Below, piece by piece: positions 6,673 through 11,782 of a stretch of 11,782 nt of DNA. Each line of letters begins with the position of its first letter. Positions within the stretch are counted from its first letter, which is position 1. A program made the position numbers and the translations under genes. A model generated the notes under the pieces. It did not search any database. It saw only the letters and a program-made list of their open reading frames with translations, and was not told the origin of the DNA. The DNA comes from Clostridia bacterium (GTDB lineage Bacteria > Bacillota_A > Clostridia > Christensenellales > Aristaeellaceae): contig JAFXMP010000186.1 in the NCBI GenBank assembly GCA_017530275.1, positions 1-11,782 on the forward strand, in the 5' to 3' direction.

Positions 6673-8345
6673 AGATTGATCTGAAAGCCAAGCCGTTTTG
6701 CCTGAATGATGAACAGATCAAGTGGGTTCAGGATACTTTGGCCTCCATGGCCGAAGATGAAAAGGTGGGTCAGCTGTTTTGCCCCATCAGCTTTTCAGCC
6801 GATGAAAACTATCTGCGCTACGAATTGCTGCAATATCACGTGGGCGGGCTGCTGTTCAAAACCAGCCCGTCCGGGGAAGTGCGCAGCGCGCTGCAATTCA
6901 TGCAGGAGAACAGCCACATCCCGCTGCTCTGCGCCGCCAATCTGGAATTTGGTTCCACCGGTTATCTGGAGGATGGCACCTTCTTCGGCCAGCAGCTGGG
7001 CATCGGGGCCACGGATGACCCCAAGCACGCCTATCGCATGGGGTATGTTTCCTGCAAGGAAGCGGCGGCCACCGGCTGCAATTTCGCTTTTGCTCCAGTG
7101 AGCGATCTGGACCTCAACTGGCGCAATCCCATCATCAACGTGCGCTCCTACGGCAAGGACTCGGACAAAGTGCTCGCGTTCTGCAAGGCCTACAAGCGCG
7201 GCGCGGACGAAAACCATGTGGCGGTGTCCGTCAAGCATTTTCCCGGCGACGGTGTGGACGAGGTGGATCAGCATTTGCTGGTCAGCGTCAACACGATGCC
7301 GATTGACGAATGGGAGGAAACTTACGGCAAGGTGTACCGCGGCTTGATCGAGGACGGGGCCATGAGCTTTATGGTGGGCCATATCGACCATCCCGCCTGG
7401 CGGCACAAGCTGAATCCCGACCTGCCCGAGGGCACTGTGCCCGCCACGCTCTCAAAAGAACTGATGACCGGCCTTTTGCGGGAGCACCTGGGGTTCAATG
7501 GCCTGATCATCACCGACGCCACCCCCATGGTGGGCTACAACTGCGCCATGAAGCGCGCGGACGCCGTGCCCACCTCCATCGCCGCAGGCGCGGATATGTT
7601 TCTGTTCAACAAGAGTCTGCCGGAAGATGTGGCATACATGAAGGACGGCATCAAAAGGGGCCTGCTTTCCTGGGAACGGGTGGATGAAGCAATCACCCGT
7701 ATTCTCGCCATGAAGGCGGCCCTGGGTCTCATCGAAAAGCGCATGCCTGATGAAGCGGACAGTGCCTGCATCGGCTGTGAACAGCATCATGCCTGGGCCC
7801 GGGAAATGGCGGACGAGGCCATCACGCTGGTGAAGGATACGGAACACAACCTGCCCTTGAATCCGCAGAAAACCAGGCGGCTGCTGCTGGAGGTGCTGGG
7901 CACCTGTCCCTCCGAAGGGCGTATCGCCGCTTATATGCAGGAGAAGCTGACTGCGGAGGGCTTTGAAGTGACCCTCTATCAGCCCGAGGATTTTACCACC
8001 TATCAGTTCGGCGTAAAGCCCTTCACCGACCGCTTCGACGCGGTGCTGTACTTGGGTAATGTCGAGAACGCCAGCAACAAGACCACCAACCGCATCTCCT
8101 GGTTCACCTTCTGGGGGCATGGCAACAATGTACCGTGGTTTGTGCATGAGGTGCCTACCGTGTTCTGCTCCCTGGCGAATCCCTATCATTTGATCGACGT
8201 TCCGATGATCAAGACTTATATCAACTGCTATTCCAACAATGACGAAACCCTGGACGCCCTGGTGGAAAAGCTGATGGGCCGGGATACATTTCGGGGCACC
8301 TCACCCACCGATCCTTTCTGTGGGAAGGAATACCTGCGATATTGA
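6669..8345 (+). CDS. Glycoside hydrolase family 3 enzyme, NagZ type (hydrolase or phosphorylase)
   Basis: A 558-residue enzyme without a signal peptide, hence cytoplasmic. Residues about 12-355 form the GH3 catalytic barrel. KHFPGDGVDEVDQHL (189-203) matches the NagZ-type pattern KHFPGxGxxxxDxH, with the Asp200-His202 dyad that serves as acid/base in that subgroup. GFNGLIITDATPM (275-287) carries the predicted nucleophile Asp283. From about residue 365 (HAWAREMADEAITLVKD) there is a GH3 C-terminal domain. In known members this subgroup removes terminal beta-linked sugars, often N-acetylglucosamine, by a retaining mechanism. One NagZ-type GH3 enzyme, Nag3 of Cellulomonas fimi, has been reported to use phosphate instead of water. 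The position of the enzyme before a beta-phosphoglucomutase gene makes that option worth testing. AGGAG lies 8 bp before the start. Substrate unknown. Confidence 0.85.
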   Translation: MKIDLKAKPFCLNDEQIKWVQDTLASMAEDEKVGQLFCPISFSADENYLRYELLQYHVGGLLFKTSPSGEVRSALQFMQENSHIPLLCAANLEFGSTGYLEDGTFFGQQLGIGATDDPKHAYRMGYVSCKEAAATGCNFAFAPVSDLDLNWRNPIINVRSYGKDSDKVLAFCKAYKRGADENHVAVSVKHFPGDGVDEVDQHLLVSVNTMPIDEWEETYGKVYRGLIEDGAMSFMVGHIDHPAWRHKLNPDLPEGTVPATLSKELMTGLLREHLGFNGLIITDATPMVGYNCAMKRADAVPTSIAAGADMFLFNKSLPEDVAYMKDGIKRGLLSWERVDEAITRILAMKAALGLIEKRMPDEADSACIGCEQHHAWAREMADEAITLVKDTEHNLPLNPQKTRRLLLEVLGTCPSEGRIAAYMQEKLTAEGFEVTLYQPEDFTTYQFGVKPFTDRFDAVLYLGNVENASNKTTNRISWFTFWGHGNNVPWFVHEVPTVFCSLANPYHLIDVPMIKTYINCYSNNDETLDALVEKLMGRDTFRGTSPTDPFCGKEYLRY

Positions 8346-8354
8346 GGAACGAGC

Positions 8355-9827
8355 ATGTTTGAAGAGAAAAAAGCGGAATGGCTGCGCATCGCCGAAAGCC
8401 TGAAGCCGACCCTGCGCAGAGAGATCGTGCGCCCCGTCTCCGGGATGCCCGATCACGCACTGGCGGAAAATGAAAGTTTCGTCCTGGATTTTGGCAACCA
8501 TTTCGTGGGTCATTTGACACTGAAGCTGTCCTCCAAGGGCAGCCACCCGGACGCGCCTGCCTGGCTGGCGGTCAAATTCTGCGAGAACAGCCGGGAACTG
8601 AATGAATCCCTGGACGAATACCGGGGCTGGATCAGCAAGGGCTGGGTGCAGCAGGAACAGATGCATATCGACGTGTTGCCTGCCGTCCTGTCCATGCCGC
8701 GGCGCTATGCCTTCCGTTATGTGAAAATCGAAGTGCTGGCGCTCTCCTCCAAATACCGTCTGGTTCTGGAGGACGCTTTTGTGGAAGCCGTCACCTCCGC
8801 TGACGATACCGTCATTCAGCCGTTGAAGAGCGATGCCCGGGAGACCGCCATCGATCGGATCGCCCTGCGTACCCTGCGCAGCTGCATGCAGGAGGTCTTT
8901 GAAGACGGACCCAAGCGGGATCGCCGTCTCTGGTTGGGTGATCTGCGGCTGCAGGCGCTGACCAACAGCGTGACCTACCGGAATTTCGATCTGGTCAAGC
9001 GCTGCTTGTATTTGTTCGCCTGTGCAGCGGACCGTGAGGGCCGTCTGCCCGCCTGTCTCTTTACCGAGCCGCAGGTGGAGGGTGACGACACCTATATGTT
9101 TGACTATTCCCTGTTCTTTATCCCAACGCTGCTGCAATATGCACAGGCGAGCGGCGACCAGGAGACCGCAGAGGACCTGCTTCCACTCGCTTTGCATCAG
9201 CTGCATCTGGCTGAAGAGCAGTTTGAACCCAAAACCCAGCTGATCCGGGATTGCGATCGTCTGGGCTGGTGCTTTGTGGATTGGAACCTTCAGCTGAACA
9301 AGCAGTTCTGTGCCCAGGCGATCTGGATCTACTGCGCCAGAGCAGCCCTGCAGATGCGGAATGATCCGGAACTGGCCAGCCTGATCGACAAGAGAACGGC
9401 TGCTGCCTGCGCTGCCTGGTATGATGAGAAGCGGCATTTGTTTGTCAGCGGAAATGCACGGCAGGTATCCTGGGCCTCTCAGGTGTGGGCTGTGCTGTCA
9501 GGCATCGCAGAGGGAACAGACACCGCCGCCTGTCTGGACGCCGTGGCAGACTGTCCCGACGCCGTGCCCATGGTGACGCCCTACATGATGCACCACTATG
9601 TTGAAGCGCTGTGCTGCGTCGAACGGAAGAAAGCAGCACGGCAGCTTATCCGGGATTACTGGGGCGGCATGGTCAAGCTCGGGGCGGACACCTACTGGGA
9701 GCTCTACAATCCGCAGAACCCGGACGAATCCCCCTACGGCTCTCCCGTGGTGAACAGCTACTGCCACGCCTGGAGCTGCACGCCCGCCTGGTTCCTGCGC
9801 AGCAGCATGCTGGAGGAAAACACATGA
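8355..9827 (+). CDS. GH78-like (alpha-L-rhamnosidase-related) cytoplasmic glycosidase
   Basis: A 490-residue protein. Residues about 40-140 look like the beta-sandwich that precedes the barrel in GH78 proteins (FVLDFGNHFVGHLTLKLS). Residues about 165-485 form an (alpha/alpha)6 barrel with the landmarks EDGPKRDRRLWLGDLRLQA (183-201), DDTYMFDYSLFF (244-255), CFVDW (306-310), DTYWELYNP (445-453) and NSYCHAWSCTPAWFLR (467-482). By eye, Glu449 matches the GH78 general base. The general-acid Glu of RDER in classic members falls at Asp189 here, so the active site is a variant. No signal peptide is seen. The gene follows the GH3 gene after 9 bp (GAGGAACGAGC before the ATG) and overlaps the mutase gene. 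It is probably a glycosidase acting on an imported glycoside, but rhamnose specificity is not certain and a phosphorylase is possible. Confidence 0.75.
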   Translation: MFEEKKAEWLRIAESLKPTLRREIVRPVSGMPDHALAENESFVLDFGNHFVGHLTLKLSSKGSHPDAPAWLAVKFCENSRELNESLDEYRGWISKGWVQQEQMHIDVLPAVLSMPRRYAFRYVKIEVLALSSKYRLVLEDAFVEAVTSADDTVIQPLKSDARETAIDRIALRTLRSCMQEVFEDGPKRDRRLWLGDLRLQALTNSVTYRNFDLVKRCLYLFACAADREGRLPACLFTEPQVEGDDTYMFDYSLFFIPTLLQYAQASGDQETAEDLLPLALHQLHLAEEQFEPKTQLIRDCDRLGWCFVDWNLQLNKQFCAQAIWIYCARAALQMRNDPELASLIDKRTAAACAAWYDEKRHLFVSGNARQVSWASQVWAVLSGIAEGTDTAACLDAVADCPDAVPMVTPYMMHHYVEALCCVERKKAARQLIRDYWGGMVKLGADTYWELYNPQNPDESPYGSPVVNSYCHAWSCTPAWFLRSSMLEENT

Positions 9828-10462
9828 GATACAAGGGCATCATTTTTGATCTGGACGGCGTGATCTGCTCGACCGACGAATATCATTATCAGGCGTGGAA
9901 AACCCTCGCAGACCGCTTGGGCATTCCCTTTGACCGGGAACGGAACAACCTGCTGCGCGGCGTCAGCCGGATGGAGAGTCTTCATATCGTCCTGGAGAAG
10001 GGAAATCGGGTTTACACTGAAGAAGAGAAAGCCGCCTTCGCCGAAGAGAAGAATACGCTGTACCGTCGTCTGCTCGCACAGATGTCTCCGACAGATTTAT
10101 CGGATGATGTGAAGGGCACACTGGAAGCCCTGCGCAAAACCGATCTGAAGCTGGCCATCGGCTCTTCCAGCAAAAACACACCCTTTATTCTGGAACGTAT
10201 CGGTCTGGGTGGTTTCTTCGACGCCGTGGCCGACGGCAACTGCATCACCCAGTCCAAGCCCCACCCGGAGGTATTTCTGAAGGCAGCCAGCCTGATCAGT
10301 CTCTCACCGCAGGACTGCCTGGTAGTGGAGGACGCCCACGCGGGCGTGGAAGCCGCTGTGGCTGGCGGCTTCGACTGCGCCGCCATCGGAGATGCCCGGG
10401 AGGACCCGCGGACATCCTGGCATCTGGATCAATTCTCCGACATCCTGAAGTGCCTCGTGTGA
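9824..10462 (+). CDS. pgmB: Beta-phosphoglucomutase (HAD superfamily)
   Basis: A 212-residue enzyme that converts beta-D-glucose 1-phosphate to glucose 6-phosphate, feeding glycolysis. It aligns almost residue for residue with the well-studied Lactococcus lactis enzyme. Features are the nucleophile Asp9 and acid/base Asp11 (IIFDLDGV), EYHYQAW with His21, the family-specific LRGVSRMESL (44-53), GSSSK (113-117), SKPHPEVFL (Lys145) and VVEDAHAG (Glu169, Asp170). Start at 9824, overlapping the previous stop (ATGA) with GGAGG 7 bp upstream; an open upstream extension lies wholly inside the preceding gene. These enzymes usually accompany a phosphorylase that makes beta-glucose 1-phosphate. None of the classic type is in the window. 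Last gene of the operon; its stop codon lies inside the terminator hairpin. Confidence 0.93.
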   Translation: MRYKGIIFDLDGVICSTDEYHYQAWKTLADRLGIPFDRERNNLLRGVSRMESLHIVLEKGNRVYTEEEKAAFAEEKNTLYRRLLAQMSPTDLSDDVKGTLEALRKTDLKLAIGSSSKNTPFILERIGLGGFFDAVADGNCITQSKPHPEVFLKAASLISLSPQDCLVVEDAHAGVEAAVAGGFDCAAIGDAREDPRTSWHLDQFSDILKCLV

Positions 10463-10472
10463 GGCATTTTTT
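10451..10472 (+). terminator. Intrinsic terminator of the sugar operon
   Basis: TGCCTC-GTGT-GAGGCA (6-bp stem, 4-nt loop) followed by six T. The mutase stop codon TGA (10460-10462) lies within the hairpin. The stem is short, but position and T-tract are right for ending the operon. Confidence 0.75.
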
Positions 10473-10537
10473 CAATAGACGCTTCCATCCTGAACGCTGT
10501 TTGATTATGCCGTCCCCCAAAGAGGCGGCACGCAGGC

Positions 10538-10885
10538 TCATCCATAGACCAGCATAGCCAGCACAGTTTCCTCGGCGCAGGCCCTGATGTTGTTCATCCG
10601 TCCAATCCACCCCAACTGGCCAGACGCTTTCAACCGTTCATCGACTCCTTCGGTCTCGGCCATCCTCCTGATAATCCGCTCCATACGTTCCCGGCAGATC
10701 TGATCAATTTCAAGCAGATGAGCCCGGAGCTGACCGGACAGAACCAGCTGCTGGTATAGCCCGGGGCAGTGTTCCCGAAGGTATGTGTGGCGCATACGGC
10801 CATATTTCCCAAGGGATTCGGTTTCCAGGGCGATGGCGAACTCCGGGATGAGGTAGTCCCCGCAGGGAATATAGTTGATGTTCAT
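10538..10885 (-). CDS. tnpV: TnpV-family transposon-encoded protein
   Basis: A 115-residue protein that I recognise as the small TnpV family carried by Firmicutes transposons and integrative elements. The landmarks are GDYLIPEF near the N-terminus, then LGKYGRMRHTYLREHCPGLY, LLEIDQICRERMERIIRRM and LGWIGRMNNIRACAEE to the C-terminus. The length is normal for the family and the frame is complete. AAGGAGGA lies 5 bp before the ATG. The biochemical role of TnpV is not established; it is useful mainly as a marker of mobile DNA. It converges on the sugar operon, with only 75 bp between the stop codons, and lies left of the core-like recombination sites. Confidence 0.88.
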   Translation of the reverse strand: MNINYIPCGDYLIPEFAIALETESLGKYGRMRHTYLREHCPGLYQQLVLSGQLRAHLLEIDQICRERMERIIRRMAETEGVDERLKASGQLGWIGRMNNIRACAEETVLAMLVYG

Positions 10886-10975
10886 GATGATCCTCCTTTT
10901 TCTGTCGTAATACTGTGTTGGTTCGGGTTCCAGACTTCAGCATGCCTCAGCGAATCATCCCGGGGATTCTCTGTT

Positions 10976-10997
10976 CCACCCCAACGACCACCCCAAC
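10976..10997. repeat. Direct repeat pair, possible integrase arm-type sites
   Basis: CCACCCCAAC occurs twice (10976-10985 and 10988-10997), separated by GA. On the minus strand it reads GTTGGGGTGG, close in form to the GTGGGGGTACC pair at 11170-11191 and in the same orientation. An arm-site role is inference. Confidence 0.5.
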
Positions 10998-11064
10998 CAG
11001 GGTTTTTCGGGGTTATTTCAGGTTATTCAATGTTGTATATTATGGTCTAAATATTGCTCCGGAT

Positions 11065-11080
11065 TGCACATGATTGTGCA
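11065..11080. repeat. Short inverted repeat
   Basis: TGCACA-TGAT-TGTGCA, a 6-bp perfect inverted repeat with a 4-nt centre, 45 bp from the core-like palindrome. It could bind a protein such as an excision factor, but the length alone is weak evidence. Confidence 0.4.
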
Positions 11081-11124
11081 GCATTTACGACCGACTCCGA
11101 CTTCAAGTCCTGTTTCCCGCACCA

Positions 11125-11153
11125 CGGAAACCCTTGCAGCGCAAGGGTTTCCG
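11125..11153. repeat. Core-like recombination site 1 (palindrome)
   Basis: CGGAAACCCTTG and CAAGGGTTTCCG are perfect 12-bp inverted arms around CAGCG. Read as GGAAACCCTT-GCAGCG-CAAGGGTTT it matches site 2 (11424-11449) in both arms but not in the 6-bp centre. Two arms around a 6-bp crossover region is the usual layout of a tyrosine-recombinase core. It lies 76 bp downstream of the integrase remnant's stop codon, where attachment sites are commonly found. CTTCTTTTT follows on the plus strand, so it could also act as a terminator. Confidence 0.6.
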
Positions 11154-11169
11154 CTTCTTTTTGGACTTC

Positions 11170-11191
11170 GGTACCCCCACGGTACCCCCAC
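11170..11191. repeat. Perfect tandem 11-bp repeat, possible arm-type sites
   Basis: GGTACCCCCAC is repeated twice without a gap (11170-11180, 11181-11191), 17 bp right of core-like site 1. Tandem direct repeats of about 10-11 bp next to the integrase gene are typical of integrase arm-binding sites. The role is inference; the repeat is exact. Confidence 0.55.
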
Positions 11192-11228
11192 TGGGTTTTT
11201 GGAGGTCTGGGTGTGGTTTGGGTATGGG

Positions 11229-11399
11229 TCACAGGGCATCAAGAAATTTTTGCATCCGGTCCGCACTCTCCCTCCTCATGGTTTCTGTCACATGGGCGTA
11301 ACGGTCCAGCGTAAATGCCGCGGAATAGTGTCCGGCATTCTGCTGGACCGTTTTTATGTCATCCCCGGCCCGGAAGGCATTCACCACATAGGTGTGCCA
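11229..11399 (-). pseudogene. C-terminal remnant of a tyrosine integrase
   Basis: A 56-codon open stretch ending in TGA. It begins with WHTYVVNAFRAGDD and continues KTVQQNAGHYSAAFTLDRY, AHVTETMRRESADRM and finally QKFLDAL. GHYS carries the conserved His of box II, and LDRYAHVT holds the catalytic Tyr34 of the fragment. WHTY stands where integrases have RHT, so the second catalytic Arg is lost or changed. An in-frame TAA (11402-11400) directly precedes it, and no integrase-like sequence continues upstream, so more than 80% of a normal gene of about 350-400 residues is gone. The break coincides with an inverted partial copy of core-like site 2. Not functional. Confidence 0.85.
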
Positions 11400-11440
11400 T
11401 TAGGGTATAATAATGACAAAACGGGAAACCCTTATGGCAC
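11394..11440. repeat. Inverted repeat joining the integrase break to core-like site 2
   Basis: GTGCCATTAGGGT (11394-11406) and ACCCTTATGGCAC (11428-11440) are inverted copies with one mismatch in 13 bp, 21 bp apart. The left copy spans the point where integrase coding begins; the right copy is the centre of core-like site 2. Confidence 0.6.
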
Positions 11441-11558
11441 AAGGGTTTTGAGCGATTCGGGCTGCTGAATTCAGTTCCTTTTCCACCGAAATGAAGGAAG
11501 CAGAAGTGAGGGTAAGGAGGGCCCATGTAAAACCAATGACAAAAAAGTTTCCCGTTTT
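11418..11558. repeat. 12-bp perfect inverted repeat enclosing 117 bp
   Basis: AAAACGGGAAAC (11418-11429) and GTTTCCCGTTTT (11547-11558) are exact inverse copies. Both are preceded by AATGAC (11412-11417 and 11535-11540). The left arm overlaps core-like site 2. The enclosed DNA has no recognisable gene. Confidence 0.55.
11424..11449. repeat. Core-like recombination site 2
   Basis: GGAAACCCTT-ATGGCA-CAAGGGTTTT has the same arms as site 1 (11126-11150) in the same orientation, 298 bp away, but a different 6-bp centre. It may mark the boundary of the element that begins to the right. Confidence 0.6.
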
Positions 11559-11578
11559 CAGCGGGTAATAACCGCAGT

Positions 11579-11616
11579 AAGTGACGCCCCCAATCATCGA
11601 AGGGACGTCACTTTTT
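11579..11616 (+). terminator. Terminator-like hairpin 1 in the leader of the right-hand gene
   Basis: AAGTGACG (11579-11586) pairs with CGTCACTT (11606-11613) and the T-tract reaches 11616. No coding gene is seen upstream on the plus strand, so it belongs either to a leader RNA or to the end of a lost gene. Confidence 0.6.
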
Positions 11617-11635
11617 CAATCACAATTTCATAGCC

Positions 11636-11657
11636 TGCTGTGATGACCTTCACAGCA
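11636..11657 (+). repeat. Hairpin 2 in the leader of the right-hand gene
   Basis: TGCTGTGA-TGACCT-TCACAGCA, a perfect 8-bp stem with a 6-nt loop. There is no T-tract. It sits between two terminator-like hairpins. Confidence 0.6.
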
Positions 11658-11661
11658 TCAG

Positions 11662-11700
11662 AGGGCGATCAGAACGTTAATCATTCTGGTCGCCCTTTTT
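11662..11700 (+). terminator. Terminator or attenuator just before the right-hand gene
   Basis: AGGGCGATCAGAA (11662-11674) pairs with TTCTGGTCGCCCT (11684-11696) over 13 bp, with one G-U pair, followed by a T-tract to 11700. It ends 17 bp before the AGGAGG of the gene at 11732. It either insulates that gene from upstream transcripts or attenuates it. Confidence 0.75.
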
Positions 11701-11731
11701 CTGTTTTTGGACTGAACAGGAGGAAAAGAAA

Positions 11732-11782
11732 ATGGCAGTTATGCGCGTTGAGAAAAACAGCAACTATACCGTAATGGCAAAT
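11732..11782 (+). CDS. Start of a replication-initiator-like gene of an integrative element (partial)
   Basis: The first 17 codons of a gene that runs off the right edge: MAVMRVEKNSNYTVMAN. The start has a perfect AGGAGG (11718-11723) 8 bp upstream; ATG 11741 is an alternative. The pattern R-EK-x-Y-TVM resembles the N-terminus of winged-helix, replication-initiator-like proteins common in Firmicutes integrative and conjugative elements, whose next residues are usually SNHHLR. That family call rests on a very short stretch and is from memory. The neighbouring integrase remnant and core-like sites fit a mobile element reading rightwards. Confidence 0.6.
   Translation, partial: MAVMRVEKNSNYTVMAN

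Larger units (their letters stand above)
10886..11228. other. Gene-free stretch with core-like site and direct repeats
   Basis: No convincing gene in 343 bp; open frames here lack protein character. It holds the TnpV upstream region, a pair of direct repeats (10976-10997), the partial repeat GGTTATTTCA/GGTTATTCA (about 11010-11029), an inverted repeat (11065-11080), a 29-bp palindromic core-like site (11125-11153) and a tandem 11-bp repeat (11170-11191). The arrangement resembles the attachment region of a tyrosine-integrase element. Confidence 0.6.

Noticed and set aside
7452..9437. Long minus-strand frames opposite the GH3 and GH78-like genes
   Set aside because: Compositional shadows of high-GC coding DNA, without ribosome binding sites or domains.
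9611..9823. Upstream extension of the mutase frame
   Set aside because: It lies wholly inside the GH78-like gene; the mutase family begins at the MRYKGIIFDLDGV motif, with GGAGG before ATG 9824.
11125..11153. Plain terminator for a plus-strand gene
   Set aside because: No plus-strand gene precedes it, and its arms recur at 11424-11449 around a different centre, which a recombination site explains better. A terminator function is not excluded.
11064..11468. Plus-strand frame of 134 codons over the integrase remnant
   Set aside because: It reads through palindromes and repeats, and the opposite strand carries the recognisable integrase tail.
10976..11558. Possible CRISPR array, because of several short repeats
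   Set aside because: Repeats occur only in pairs, with no regular spacer length and no cas genes.
1..11782. tRNA or rRNA genes
   Set aside because: I saw no cloverleaf pattern or conserved rRNA segment on either strand, including near the core-like sites.

Overview
The window looks like accessory DNA from an anaerobic Firmicute, probably a gut or rumen Clostridia relative. The reasons are the strong AGGAGG-type ribosome binding sites, the protein similarity I recognise (TnpV, a Firmicutes-type integrase tail, an L. lactis-like beta-phosphoglucomutase) and the fairly high GC of the central operon. Species cannot be told from the sequence alone.

Layout. Positions 1-520 hold the 3' part of a broken transposase gene (minus strand, probably ISLre2/UPF0236 type), ending at a 23-bp perfect palindrome (519-541). 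Next is a minus-strand AraC-family regulator with an N-terminal cupin sensor (574-1638). It diverges from a seven-gene plus-strand operon (1885-10462): a double-NBD sugar ABC ATPase, an RbsC-type permease, a sugar-binding protein, a second RbsC-type permease, a GH3 enzyme of NagZ type, a GH78-like (alpha/alpha)6 glycosidase and a beta-phosphoglucomutase. Spacing is tight, with two 4-bp ATGA overlaps. An internal terminator plus a long hairpin follow the binding-protein gene, and a terminator overlaps the last stop codon.

How it works (inference). A monosaccharide-type ABC importer takes up a small glycoside or oligosaccharide. Neither hydrolase has a signal peptide, so cleavage is probably cytoplasmic. 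A sugar 1-phosphate is then turned into the 6-phosphate by the mutase. No classic inverting glucoside phosphorylase (GH65 type) is present, so the source of the beta-sugar 1-phosphate is an open question. The GH3 enzyme, or less likely the GH78-like one, could be a phosphorylase.

The right end (10538-11782) is mobile DNA: a TnpV gene (minus), then a gene-poor stretch holding two integrase-core-like sites. These have identical arms but different 6-bp centres, and two pairs of direct repeats lie around the first one. A 56-codon C-terminal remnant of a tyrosine integrase sits between the core sites. Beyond them are three tandem hairpins and the first 17 codons of a plus-strand gene that resembles the replication-initiator-like proteins of Firmicutes integrative elements. 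The sugar locus is therefore bracketed by mobile-element debris.
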